From G963662675 sp963676845 (GTDB taxonomy: Bacteria; Bacteroidota; Bacteroidia; Bacteroidales; Prolixibacteraceae): 64,000 nt of DNA. The position numbers were made by a program, and so were the translations under genes. Every line of letters starts with the position of its first letter. The stretch's first letter is position 1. The stretch is from assembly GCA_963676845.2 (NCBI GenBank), contig CAXXKK010000033.1, positions 1 to 64,000 of the forward strand. Direction: 5' to 3'. Of this stretch, positions 25,865 to 34,082 are shown in pieces. The notes beneath the pieces were generated by a model that saw only the letters and a list, made by a program, of their open reading frames with translations, was not told the origin of the DNA and did no database searches.

Positions 25865-26584
25865 ATGTACCAGACCAAAAAGACATTTATTAAGCCTCAT
25901 ATTAAGATGTCGGACTTAATATTTGAAAATCCATCTTTATTATTAATGATGGAACATTTTGATTTGGATATTGTGGTCCAGAATAAGACGGTTGAACAAA
26001 TATGCAGGGAACATGGTATTAATGTGCAGCTATTTATTAGCATTGCAAATTTGTATAACGGATTTAATCCTGCTGGTACTGAGAATATCGAAAAGAAGGA
26101 TACAGAATCAATTCTTTTCTTTCTTAAAAACAGCCATTGTTACTATTTAGATGATAAAATTCCTGAAATTCAGAATTGTATCTGTAATTTATATGTCAAG
26201 AACAACAATGCTGAAATTAAATTAGTAGAGAAGTTTTTTGAAGAGTATTCTCAGGAGGTAAGGGAGCATCTGGATTATGAAGATAAAGTTGCATTTCCTT
26301 ACTTTAGTTATTTAACCTGCAGTAATGATCAATCCGGTTCAAAGAATACAAATTTTTCTGTAGCGGAATATAGAGATCACCATACTGATATTGAGACGAA
26401 ACTCCGGGAGTTGAAGAATCTTTTGTTAATACATATACCACTTAAGCAAGATGGGATATTAAGAAGAAAACTTCTGACAGGTCTTTTTGAATTAGAATAC
26501 GATTTAACTATCCATTCAATTATTGAAGAATCAATACTAATGCCTCTTATCAAAAAAATCGAAAAACAAAAAAAGTTTGGATAA
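25865..26584 (+). CDS. Hemerythrin-like (HHE) di-iron protein
   Basis: About 239 residues from the ATG at 25865 (a TTG at 25826 would add 13). The C-terminal half is a four-helix bundle with the expected ligand pattern: NSHCYYLDDKIPE, REHLDYEDKVAFPYF, YRDHHTDIETKL and HSIIEESILMP supply histidines and acids for two irons. The N-terminal 70 residues resemble the DUF542-like region of RIC/ScdA repair proteins but lack the CCGG motif. Related proteins sense or scavenge oxygen or nitric oxide, or repair iron-sulfur sites. Its gene overlaps a LuxR-type regulator by 8 bases, so it may be the sensor for that regulator. Confidence 0.8.
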   Translation: MYQTKKTFIKPHIKMSDLIFENPSLLLMMEHFDLDIVVQNKTVEQICREHGINVQLFISIANLYNGFNPAGTENIEKKDTESILFFLKNSHCYYLDDKIPEIQNCICNLYVKNNNAEIKLVEKFFEEYSQEVREHLDYEDKVAFPYFSYLTCSNDQSGSKNTNFSVAEYRDHHTDIETKLRELKNLLLIHIPLKQDGILRRKLLTGLFELEYDLTIHSIIEESILMPLIKKIEKQKKFG

Positions 26585-27179
26585 GTGTAGAGTGAATATT
26601 GCTATTATTGAACCTTCGATAATTGTATACGAAGGGTTGTCAAATGTCTTGTTACAGAAGGGATGCAGGTATTATAGCGTTTTCCATTTTGATAGTATTG
26701 ATGAAATCTCAACAGAGATGCCTACGGGTAAAATTGACATGATAATTGTAAATCCTAATGAGGTTAAGGGTAATGTCAGAACCATAAAATCATTAAAAAA
26801 AGCAGATCCTTCGGTTCCGTGGGTAGCCTTTATTTACTCATTTTTTGAAAGAAAAATTGTTGATTTGTTTGATGCTGTTATTCAGATAACAGATTCTGCT
26901 GAAGTAATTACATCTATTATACAGAATCTGATTTCCTTAAAATGTCAATGTAAGTCAGAACCAAAAGAGCAACTTTCACCAAGGGAAGTAGATGTGCTTA
27001 AACATCTGGTACAAGGTTTGTCGAATAAAGAAATCGCTGATCAGTTAAATATTAGCATCCATACGGTTACAAGCCACCGGAAAAACATTATTCAGAAAAC
27101 TGGCATAAAAAGCCAGGCCGGATTAACTATCTATGCTATCTCAAATAGTATTGTTAATATTGAAGATTATCAGGACTAA
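26577..27179 (+). CDS. LuxR/NarL-type regulator with degenerate receiver domain
   Basis: A 200-residue DNA-binding protein. The C-terminal LuxR helix-turn-helix is clear (LSPREVDVLKHLVQGLSNKE, then IHTVTSHRKNIIQKTGIKSQ). The N-terminal 120 residues have the shape of a response-regulator receiver (VNIAIIEPS... KIDMIIVNPNE), but the phospho-acceptor position at the end of strand 3 is asparagine, not aspartate, so phosphorylation by a kinase is unlikely. The start is TTG at 26577 or GTG at 26592. It overlaps the hemerythrin-like gene, and the pair follows the hmu operon, so control by redox or gas state is a fair guess. Confidence 0.88.
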   Translation: MDKCRVNIAIIEPSIIVYEGLSNVLLQKGCRYYSVFHFDSIDEISTEMPTGKIDMIIVNPNEVKGNVRTIKSLKKADPSVPWVAFIYSFFERKIVDLFDAVIQITDSAEVITSIIQNLISLKCQCKSEPKEQLSPREVDVLKHLVQGLSNKEIADQLNISIHTVTSHRKNIIQKTGIKSQAGLTIYAISNSIVNIEDYQD

Positions 27180-27353
27180 ACAAAAAAGGTTGATTCAATA
27201 GCAACAATATTCCTTTCTTTTTCTATAATTATTCTTGTCTGTTCCTGTCACTTTTTCTTGTGATTTTTCATTCCATAAATACCCGAATCATGTGATTGTC
27301 GGTTCCGATATATTGCATTTAATTTGACCTATATTAATTCAATCTAAATAAGA

Positions 27354-27701
27354 GTGAAGATTCTCATAGAAACAGCAAACGGCAAAATTTTTAAGTGTTC
27401 GCAGTGCGAGGCTATTCATATTGAGTATAGAAACCTGAATTTTAATTTCCAAAAAGAAGATTTCAGGAAATTCATTCAATATGTAAATAGCCTCGGTGCA
27501 AATGAAACTGAAAAGCGAAATCAACAATCAATTTTTTCCCGAAAGATTTTAATGCCTGTTGGAAACAAATGTTTTAATGTAATATTTAATTCGATAGAAT
27601 TCGAAGAATTTAAACGCATGTTGAACTTTCAGACAGACAATAATTCTTTTCATGGAAAAATAAAAACCTGTCAATTTGAATTTACCCCTAATCTTAATTA
27701 G
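27354..27701 (+). CDS. Small cysteine-containing hypothetical protein (DUF6686-like)
   Basis: A 115-residue protein starting at GTG. The N-terminus has FKCSQCEAIHIEYRNLNFNF, a CxxC next to a histidine, then the FRKFIQYVNSL helix; a later part reads FNVIFNSIEFEEFKRML. The layout resembles small Bacteroidota proteins of the DUF6686 type, an assignment made by eye. The CxxC suggests metal or redox binding. It is followed by a very short gene and by flavodoxin, so it may belong to the same electron-transfer unit. Confidence 0.65.
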   Translation: MKILIETANGKIFKCSQCEAIHIEYRNLNFNFQKEDFRKFIQYVNSLGANETEKRNQQSIFSRKILMPVGNKCFNVIFNSIEFEEFKRMLNFQTDNNSFHGKIKTCQFEFTPNLN

Positions 27702-27703
27702 AT

Positions 27704-27838
27704 ATGAAGTTGATAACCCGAACTCAAAATAACCAGTGTACAATTGTAAGAATGGTTGGTAGTTTCAGAATGTTTCAGGAAGACTGGACACAGACAAACA
27801 AAAAGAAAGAAAAAAAGATTAATCAAATTAAAAAATAA
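27704..27838 (+). CDS. Possible 44-residue basic protein before flavodoxin
   Basis: An ATG two bases after the preceding stop opens a 44-codon frame ending 5 bases before the flavodoxin start. The tight spacing on both sides is what supports it. The product begins MKLITRTQNNQCTIVRMVGS and ends in a lysine-rich tail (NKKKEKKINQIKK). No family is recognised. Confidence 0.45.
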   Translation: MKLITRTQNNQCTIVRMVGSFRMFQEDWTQTNKKKEKKINQIKK

Positions 27839-27843
27839 ATAGA

Positions 27844-28341
27844 ATGAGTAAAACCGCAATTTTTTACGGATCAACAACCGGAAATACAGAAGCAGCAGCG
27901 AAACAACTTGCTGAAAAACTCGGGGCAGATATATTTAATGTAGCTAACTGTTCTGCTGATAAATTAACGGATTACAATAACTTACTCTTCGGGACTTCTA
28001 CATGGGGTGTTGGTGATTTGCAAGACGATTGGGAAGAGTTTATCTCAGAGATTGAAAATTCTGATCTGAACGGAAAGATTGTTGCAATTTTTGGGTTTGG
28101 AGATGGTATGACTTATGGCGATAGTTTTGTTGATGGTATAGGAACCATATATAATACAGTTAAAGATAAAGGGTGCAAGCTTGTCGGAGCTGTTGATCCT
28201 GAAGGTTATGATTACGATAGCTCAGCTGCTGAAGTTGATGGAAAATTTGTTGGCTTACCATTAGACGAAGAAAATCAGTGTGAATTGACAGATGATCGCA
28301 TTGATGCCTGGGTAGCACAGATAAAACCTGAATTTTCTTAA
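27844..28341 (+). CDS. fldA: Flavodoxin
   Basis: A 165-residue FMN protein that carries electrons at low potential and replaces ferredoxin under iron limitation. The phosphate-binding loop is FYGSTTGNTEAAA (residues 8-20); the FMN-stacking loops are FGTSTWGVGDLQDDW (about 56-70, with W61) and FGFGDGMTYGDSFVDG (about 87-102, with the usual aromatic Y95 in MTYGDSF). The long-chain loop is present (about 115-140). It sits downstream of the heme locus and 13 bases before a DUF2023 gene. A role as electron donor for iron release from heme is an inference from context. Confidence 0.95.
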   Translation: MSKTAIFYGSTTGNTEAAAKQLAEKLGADIFNVANCSADKLTDYNNLLFGTSTWGVGDLQDDWEEFISEIENSDLNGKIVAIFGFGDGMTYGDSFVDGIGTIYNTVKDKGCKLVGAVDPEGYDYDSSAAEVDGKFVGLPLDEENQCELTDDRIDAWVAQIKPEFS

Positions 28342-28354
28342 ATCTGGATTACTT

Positions 28355-28738
28355 ATGAGTTGTACATGCCAGGATTATAGAACTGCCGAATTGCAGATTT
28401 TAATGCATCATATTTACGAATATAAAAAAGGGATCCGCAATTTGGTATTACACACAATGTGTAGTAGGGATCAGGATAAAGCAGAACATTTATTGTCTCA
28501 AAGGGGCTTGGAATACACGATAAAGATTGTTACTGAAGGGAAAATCAATATCTTTTTTGGTAACCCTGATTGTATAATGGTAGTTCGTTCGTTTGGGGAT
28601 AAATCCCTTTCAGAATATACTCCCGAAGAGGATTTTATTTTAGGGGTAATGTTGGGATACGATCGAAATCAGCAGTGTTTGAGATATCTGGATAGAAAGG
28701 AAGTTCAAAAAAAGAAGAATATTTTGTCGCGCGCATAA
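28355..28738 (+). CDS. DUF2023 family protein
   Basis: A 127-residue cytoplasmic protein of the DUF2023 kind, which is usually found next to flavodoxin in Bacteroidota. It begins MSCTCQDYRTAELQILMHHIYEYKKGIRNLVLHTM and contains DKAEHLLSQRGLEYTIKIVTEGKINIFFGNPDCI, then PEEDFILGVMLGYDRNQQCLRYL. The N-terminal CTC and a histidine pair could bind metal or heme, but no function is established. It is 13 bases from flavodoxin and ends the unit before a terminator. Confidence 0.85.
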   Translation: MSCTCQDYRTAELQILMHHIYEYKKGIRNLVLHTMCSRDQDKAEHLLSQRGLEYTIKIVTEGKINIFFGNPDCIMVVRSFGDKSLSEYTPEEDFILGVMLGYDRNQQCLRYLDRKEVQKKKNILSRA

Positions 28739-28833
28739 GTTGCGATCATGAAAAATAAGTGAAAACCCGCATCATTCATTTATACATTTTAGAAGTATAT
28801 TACTTCCCTCGTTGTTAATATCTTCCCAAAAGA

Positions 28834-28869
28834 AAGCCGATCATTTTAATTGATCGGCTTTGCTTTTTA
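28834..28869 (+). terminator. Terminator of the flavodoxin-DUF2023 unit
   Basis: AAGCCGATCA (28834-28843) pairs perfectly with TGATCGGCTT (28851-28860), followed by TGCTTTTTAT. Confidence 0.9.
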
Positions 28870-28935
28870 TTTACTCCTTAATTGTAGGTAGTAAACAATA
28901 ATAAAAATCCCATTGAAAGGGGATTGTGCAAACAC

Positions 28936-28946
28936 GAACATTGTTC
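28936..28946. promoter_or_regulatory. Predicted TetR operator, copy 1
   Basis: GAACATTGTTC, a palindrome around one base, 92 bases before the HmuY-like lipoprotein gene and just upstream of a TTTG that could be a -33 element (28951). The same 11-mer occurs before tetR and before the ABC pair. Confidence 0.65.
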
Positions 28947-29037
28947 TTCTTTTGCCATATGCAATTATGAAATATGCTGATTCATATTTCTTCAAATCTG
29001 TTTTGCAAAAAAATCTAACCCAAATATATTTTTTATA

Positions 29038-29733
29038 ATGAAAAGATTTAAATACGCTATTTACTTTTTTATGGCCTTTGCGGCACTTGCAGTTGTTTCA
29101 TGTGATGAGGATGATGATGATATTGTCAACATCGAAGATGAGAGTGAATTTACCAGTCTCGAAGCACCTTATTTAATTTGTGCTAACCGTAATCCCGGAG
29201 GTGTTGGCTTTGATTTTGTTTACGATGGTTCAAACGGTGGTGCCAATAATATGGATTCTCCCTCAGTTGATGATTTTGAATATGATATAGTGATAAAAAC
29301 AATTAAAGGTGAAAAGAATGACGGTAGTTTAGGGGGTGCACCCTATATTCAGTTGGATGAAGGTGTTAAGGCCGTTAATTATTCAGCTATTTATGCTACT
29401 TGTGTCGGCATAACCCAATTTAATGCCCTTTCTGCTTCTGATTTGGAAGAATATACATTTTCTACCGATGATGCTTCTTTTGATACGTCTTCCCTTACAA
29501 CCGGAGATACTGGTTTTCCTATGATGTCAGGACTATTAAACGAATATAAGAAATTGGTTATTGGCCAAACATGGAAAACTACATCAAATAACGATGTTGA
29601 GGAAGATGAACTAATCTGGATTATACAAACACAAGAAGGGCGTTTGGTAAAATTCATTGTTACTGATTTTCCAGCCGATCCTGCACCAACAAGTACAGGG
29701 TACATTGCAGTAACCTGGGACTTTTTAGATTAA
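29038..29733 (+). CDS. Surface lipoprotein, distant HmuY-like
   Basis: A 231-residue lipoprotein: signal peptide, lipobox VVSC (Cys at about 22) and then an acidic DEDDDDIVNIEDE run that marks surface lipoproteins in this phylum. The body is beta-rich. Its C-terminal pattern (LIWIIQTQEGRLVKFIVTDF ... STGYIAVTWDF) parallels the TADGKYAKIWLKSF ... TMDYAYQ end of the HmuY protein at 18205, so a divergent HmuY fold is likely. It precedes a TonB receptor gene, as HmuY proteins do. The ligand may be heme, another tetrapyrrole or a metallophore. Confidence 0.7.
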   Translation: MKRFKYAIYFFMAFAALAVVSCDEDDDDIVNIEDESEFTSLEAPYLICANRNPGGVGFDFVYDGSNGGANNMDSPSVDDFEYDIVIKTIKGEKNDGSLGGAPYIQLDEGVKAVNYSAIYATCVGITQFNALSASDLEEYTFSTDDASFDTSSLTTGDTGFPMMSGLLNEYKKLVIGQTWKTTSNNDVEEDELIWIIQTQEGRLVKFIVTDFPADPAPTSTGYIAVTWDFLD

Positions 29734-29815
29734 GGAATTACTTTTTTTATTTATAAGCCATATCTAATGCCAGGTTTTGTTATGCGATGCCTGGCATATT
29801 TCTAATTATTATATG

Positions 29816-32122
29816 ATGTTAAAAAATAGGGTCACTGCAATATTGTTTCTTTTCTTGTTGATTCATAATAATTTATCTGCACAGGATACTTTTATTTCAG
29901 GGAAAGTTTTTGATGCTGAAACACAACAACCAATTCCCTTTGTAAGTATATGTCAGCAAGGTATATCTTCAGGTACAATGACAAATAATTCCGGGGAGTT
30001 TGAACTTGAGGTGAACTCCCCAAAAGAATCGGAAATTGTATTTAGCCATCTCAATTATTCCAAAAAGGAAATCCGTATTGCTAAACTGAATAATGAAGAA
30101 GAAGGTATAGTCGTTTTGCTTGAGCCAAAACAGGAACTACTTGATAACGTTATTGTTTCTGCGTCATTATATAAACAATCGCAAAGTACTCTTGCCAAAG
30201 CAACTGCAATCGTTCATCAAAAAGAAATTAAAGACAATTTTAATTCAAATATTATTGATGTTTTAAGTACAACACCTGGATTTTCACAGGTTTGGGAATA
30301 TCATTCGCCAATTATTCTCCGGGGATTGAACTCAAAACGATTGGTTATAATGAAAAATGGGAATCGTCGGATCGGTACTTTTCCCGGTGGTTATTTCGGA
30401 CAAGACATGAATGTTTATGATGTCAAGAAAATTGAAATCATAAAAGGGCCGGGTTCTGTGGTTTACGGTAGTGGTGCTATTTCCGGGATTGTCAATGTTA
30501 TTGGTTATGAACCTTTAGGTCCGGAAGAAACTAAAGCTAATATTTTGTCGGGGTATGGTAGCAATAACAACGAATTTCTTGAAACAGCCAATTTTTGTTA
30601 CAAACGTGAAAATTTTGGTATTCGGATAAATGGAAAATTTCGTAAAACTGGGAATTACGATTACGGGAACGGTGAAACAGCAGAGAACAGCGATGTTGAA
30701 GACAGGGATTTTTCATTAACAACCGGACTTAAAATTGCCTCCAAACAAATGCTTACGTTGAACGCTGATTATCATTATGGAGATTGGGGCAAACCTCGTG
30801 GTTTTAACGGTTCCTCCAAACGGTTTACTAAAATCAGGAACGAAGAAGAAAACCTACATGCAGATATTAGCTACACTTATAATCCCGGAACTTTTTTTGA
30901 AGAACTAAAGGCTGCTTTTTATGTCGATGATGGCTATCGCGATTATTACAAGTACAAATACAGCGAAGTAAGCGCAAGATTGTCATCGCTCGATTTGGTT
31001 CATTATAAAGATTTTTACGGAGGTGGAAATATTTATGCTATTCTTAATCTTTCAGAAAACAGTAAGTTGACTGTGGGAGGGGATGGTTATGCTTTTAGGC
31101 TTGATAACCCGAGCGATGTTGTTGATTACTACAATGAAACAGAAGGTACGCTTGATGGATATATAGATGCAGGACAACAAAATATTGGAGCTTTTGTGAG
31201 AAATGAAGTCCAATTATCTGAAAAAATTAAAGTAGTCTCTGGTGTGCGTTATGACTATGCCGAAGTTCTGGAAGGCAAAAATGCAACAACAAACGGGCGC
31301 AGCGAAAAGCGTACTGCCTTTAGTGGTAATTTGGGAACCGTATTTTCTTTTAATGAGAATATTCATTTGTCGGCGAATATTGGACGTGCATTTCGAATGC
31401 CAACAGCCGAAGAGCTGTTTACGGAAACAATTAGCTGCAAAGGCACGAAAAAAGGGAATCCTGAATTAACCCCAGAATATAGCTGGAACTTTGATTTAGG
31501 CTTAAGGGGTAATTCTTCAAATAAAAATATGGAATATGATATTGCTCTTTTTTACAATGTTTTAGACGATTTTATTTGTGAGACACAAGCTCTGGATGAT
31601 GATGATATTGATTTCACATTTGAGAATACAGATGCTGTTATTTTCGGAGGGGAGTTATCTGCATCGTATCAGTTTCAGCATGTATTAAAGTATGGCAATT
31701 CTTTGTTTGCTGGTATCGGTTCGTCTTATACTTATGGTATAAATAAAACAGAAGGAGACAATGCAGCACTGTTTGGTATCCCTCCATTAAAAATAGACCT
31801 TGATTTGAATTACAAGGGCTTGGTTAATAAACACTGGCTAACGGGCTATTCTGTTAAATTGAATACTGAAATTGCAGCAGCCCAAAATCGTGTAGCTTCC
31901 GTCCCCGAAGGAATTGATCCTGGCCCGTGGGGTTATGAGCCTTCTGATGCGCATGCAACATTCAATTTATCTTTTGGATTGAACTCGAACTCTTTACCAG
32001 GTCAGCCTAAGTTAAGGTTCGTTGTGAAAAATGTATTCGATTCTGATTATCAGCCTTTTGGATCGTATATCCCCTCAATGGGACGAAACTTCAAAACAAT
32101 GCTTTCATTTACAATTGATTAG
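29816..32122 (+). CDS. TonB-dependent receptor with carboxypeptidase-like N-terminal domain
   Basis: About 768 residues from the ATG at 29816 (29813 is an equal choice), giving the signal peptide MLKNRVTAILFLFLLIHNNLSA. A carboxypeptidase-D regulatory-like domain follows (ISGKVFDAETQQPIPFVSI), then the plug (NVIVSASLYKQSQSTLAK; YDVKKIEIIKGPGSVVYGSG) and a full barrel ending NFKTMLSFTID. FRMPTAEELF and NPELTPEYSWNFDLGL are typical of siderophore and heme receptors. It lies downstream of the HmuY-like lipoprotein and a predicted TetR operator, so it probably imports the same ligand. Confidence 0.9.
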   Translation: MLKNRVTAILFLFLLIHNNLSAQDTFISGKVFDAETQQPIPFVSICQQGISSGTMTNNSGEFELEVNSPKESEIVFSHLNYSKKEIRIAKLNNEEEGIVVLLEPKQELLDNVIVSASLYKQSQSTLAKATAIVHQKEIKDNFNSNIIDVLSTTPGFSQVWEYHSPIILRGLNSKRLVIMKNGNRRIGTFPGGYFGQDMNVYDVKKIEIIKGPGSVVYGSGAISGIVNVIGYEPLGPEETKANILSGYGSNNNEFLETANFCYKRENFGIRINGKFRKTGNYDYGNGETAENSDVEDRDFSLTTGLKIASKQMLTLNADYHYGDWGKPRGFNGSSKRFTKIRNEEENLHADISYTYNPGTFFEELKAAFYVDDGYRDYYKYKYSEVSARLSSLDLVHYKDFYGGGNIYAILNLSENSKLTVGGDGYAFRLDNPSDVVDYYNETEGTLDGYIDAGQQNIGAFVRNEVQLSEKIKVVSGVRYDYAEVLEGKNATTNGRSEKRTAFSGNLGTVFSFNENIHLSANIGRAFRMPTAEELFTETISCKGTKKGNPELTPEYSWNFDLGLRGNSSNKNMEYDIALFYNVLDDFICETQALDDDDIDFTFENTDAVIFGGELSASYQFQHVLKYGNSLFAGIGSSYTYGINKTEGDNAALFGIPPLKIDLDLNYKGLVNKHWLTGYSVKLNTEIAAAQNRVASVPEGIDPGPWGYEPSDAHATFNLSFGLNSNSLPGQPKLRFVVKNVFDSDYQPFGSYIPSMGRNFKTMLSFTID

Positions 32123-32180
32123 ATTGGTGTAAAGCTTAATAATAAATGAATTCTATTAGAAAATACATTATAAAAACAAT

Positions 32181-32723
32181 ATGAAACATAAAAATTTAGT
32201 TATCGTTTTTTTTGCAATCCTGTTGATTGGAGGAGTATCATGTAATCAACAAACAAAAAGTACGGCCGATAATGCAGATGAAAAAGAACAGGCTGTTGAA
32301 ATTGAATACAGTACGGTTGAAACCATTTTGCAAAACGGAGATGATCTTTCCGGACAAACTGTAAATGTGAGAGGTATTATTGACCACGTTTGCAGGCATG
32401 GTAATAACCGTTTTAAGATATTAAGCAGTGATGGGACACAAGAACTTAAGATTGAACTTGGTGATAATTTTAAAATGGTTACTCCCGAAATAGCAGGGCA
32501 ACTGGCAAAGGTTGTTGGTACGCTTGTCCCTGTTCAAATGAATGCAGAAAAGGTAAAAGCGTGGGAAGAAAATGTTAGAGTAAACCATGCCGGCGAGGAA
32601 GATACCGAACATTTTAAGCAAGAAATTTTAGAAATACAGAATATTTATAACCAATTAATTACTGGGGAGATTCCATTTTATATTGAGTATTCTGTGGAAG
32701 CTGAGAGATATGAATTGGAATAA
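32181..32723 (+). CDS. Periplasmic lipoprotein with OB-fold-like domain
   Basis: A 180-residue lipoprotein (signal peptide, lipobox GVSC with Cys near 21). Residues about 40-115 read as an OB-type beta barrel: VETILQNGDDLSGQTVNVRG, VCRHGNNRFKILSSDG, LKIELGDNFK and LAKVVGTLVPVQ. The CRHGNNRFKI stretch with adjacent Cys, Arg and His recurs in such small lipoproteins and could hold a ligand. No firm family name. It overlaps the PepSY-type membrane gene by 14 bases, so the two are coupled. Confidence 0.65.
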   Translation: MKHKNLVIVFFAILLIGGVSCNQQTKSTADNADEKEQAVEIEYSTVETILQNGDDLSGQTVNVRGIIDHVCRHGNNRFKILSSDGTQELKIELGDNFKMVTPEIAGQLAKVVGTLVPVQMNAEKVKAWEENVRVNHAGEEDTEHFKQEILEIQNIYNQLITGEIPFYIEYSVEAERYELE

Positions 32724-33246
32724 TAGTATAACCCGTTTTTTAAGGAACTGGCATCGTGATTTAGGATATTTTACAGTTGCTGTTACATTACTTTATGCAC
32801 TGTCTGGTATGCTTTTAACTCACAAAGATATTTTCCCTGTTATTTCAACTTATAAAACTGTTTCCGAGTTTCCGACGGATCTTGATATTGCTGGTTTTTC
32901 TGAATATTGGAAACAGCAAGATTCTGAATTCATTTTAACTAAATGTGATATAAGAAACGATGAGATCCTATTCTATTTTAAGGGTGGAAAAGGTGAATAT
33001 ATGATAAATACAGGAGAGGTAACTGTTGAAAATTATAAAAAACATATTTTAACAGCTTTTGTAAATCAACTACACCTAAACCAGGTTAAATATTGGAAAC
33101 ACATTGCCGATTTCTTTTGTGTGAGTCTGATCTTTTTAGCTGTTTCAGGTTTATTTATTGTGAAAGGAAAAAAAGGATTTAAAAAACGTGGAGTGTGGTT
33201 TATGACAGCTGGATTTGTGGTCGTTTTGATTTTCCTGTTTTTATGA
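32710..33246 (+). CDS. PepSY-associated transmembrane protein, short form
   Basis: A 178-residue inner-membrane protein from the ATG at 32710. It starts MNWNNSITRFLRNWHRDLGY, the usual lead-in of PepSY-TM proteins, with helix 1 (FTVAVTLLYALSGMLLTH), a periplasmic domain of about 80 residues, and two C-terminal helices (FFCVSLIFLAVSGLFIV and FMTAGFVVVLIFLFL). Full-length PepSY-TM proteins often act with siderophore or heme uptake as membrane reductases; this one is short. Histidines next to the helices (WHRDLG, LTHKD, LHLNQVKYWKHIAD) could bind b-type heme. It overlaps the OB-like lipoprotein gene. Confidence 0.8.
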   Translation: MNWNNSITRFLRNWHRDLGYFTVAVTLLYALSGMLLTHKDIFPVISTYKTVSEFPTDLDIAGFSEYWKQQDSEFILTKCDIRNDEILFYFKGGKGEYMINTGEVTVENYKKHILTAFVNQLHLNQVKYWKHIADFFCVSLIFLAVSGLFIVKGKKGFKKRGVWFMTAGFVVVLIFLFL

Positions 33247-33376
33247 TGTTTTTGATTGGCTATTAAGTGAGGATTATCAGGATTTTATATCCTGAAAAGT
33301 AGCAAATAATATACTTTAAAAATCACTAGAAATAGTGATTGTGGTATCAGATGAATACTGCTTAATTTACATTAAT

Positions 33377-33387
33377 GAACATTGTTC
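33377..33387. promoter_or_regulatory. Predicted TetR operator, copy 2 (autoregulation)
   Basis: GAACATTGTTC ends 4 bases before the chosen tetR start codon (33392). This position would let the regulator repress its own gene. It also argues against the longer start at 33335, which would place the palindrome inside the coding region. Confidence 0.65.
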
Positions 33388-33391
33388 TTTT

Positions 33392-34009
33392 ATGCAGATA
33401 CAAAAAGATAATATTAGAAAGTTGATTTTGGATGTAGCGCGTACTGAGTTTTTATGTATGGGGTTTAAAAATACATCGATGAGAAGCATTGCTCAAAAGG
33501 CAGATGTTGGTTTGAGTAATATTTATAACTACTTCAAAAACAAAGATGAGATATTTTGTGAATTACTTTCCGGGTTGCTTAGAGCAATAGATTTAGTAAT
33601 GGAAGAGCATAATAGCCCAGACTATATAAGTATTGATATTTTTAGTTCTGATGAATACATGCGGACTCAGATTGATATGTTTGTTGAACTGATTGAAAGC
33701 TATAAAGAAGATTTTGACCTCTTATTATTTAAATCAGCTGGTTCTTCTCTTGAAAATTATCGCAATGAGATTACAGATATTCATACGCAAAAAGGGATTG
33801 AATACATTGCTTTAATGAAAGAAAAATACCCTGAAATTAACGGGAATATTTCGGAATTTTTTATCCATACCATGAGTTCCTGGTGGATTAGTATTATTTC
33901 AGAATTAGTTATGCATGATTTGTCTCATAAAGCATTGGAAGATTTTATAGGTGAATATGTAGAGTTTGTAACTGCTGGTTGGGAAAAGGTTATGAGAATA
34001 AAATATTAA
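33392..34009 (+). CDS. TetR family transcriptional regulator
   Basis: About 205 residues from the ATG at 33392. The N-terminal helix-turn-helix is standard: ILDVARTEFLCMGFKNTSMR, then SIAQKADVGLSNIYNYFKNK. The C-terminal 140 residues form the ligand-binding and dimer domain with no close named match. The gene lies inside the cluster it is predicted to control, with identical palindromes before itself, before the ABC pair and before the HmuY-like/TonB unit. The inducer is unknown; a tetrapyrrole, metallophore or lipid would fit the neighbours. Confidence 0.9.
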   Translation: MQIQKDNIRKLILDVARTEFLCMGFKNTSMRSIAQKADVGLSNIYNYFKNKDEIFCELLSGLLRAIDLVMEEHNSPDYISIDIFSSDEYMRTQIDMFVELIESYKEDFDLLLFKSAGSSLENYRNEITDIHTQKGIEYIALMKEKYPEINGNISEFFIHTMSSWWISIISELVMHDLSHKALEDFIGEYVEFVTAGWEKVMRIKY

Positions 34010-34024
34010 TTTTTTTGAACAAAT

Positions 34025-34039
34025 AAGAACATTGTTCTT
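34025..34039. promoter_or_regulatory. Predicted TetR operator, copy 3
   Basis: AAGAACATTGTTCTT is a perfect 15-bp palindrome around one base, 44 bases before the first ABC gene. The half-site GAACA also occurs just upstream at about 34017. Confidence 0.7.
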
Positions 34040-34082
34040 TTTTGAGATTGTTTTGAAAATATATAAAAACAAAATATAAAAT

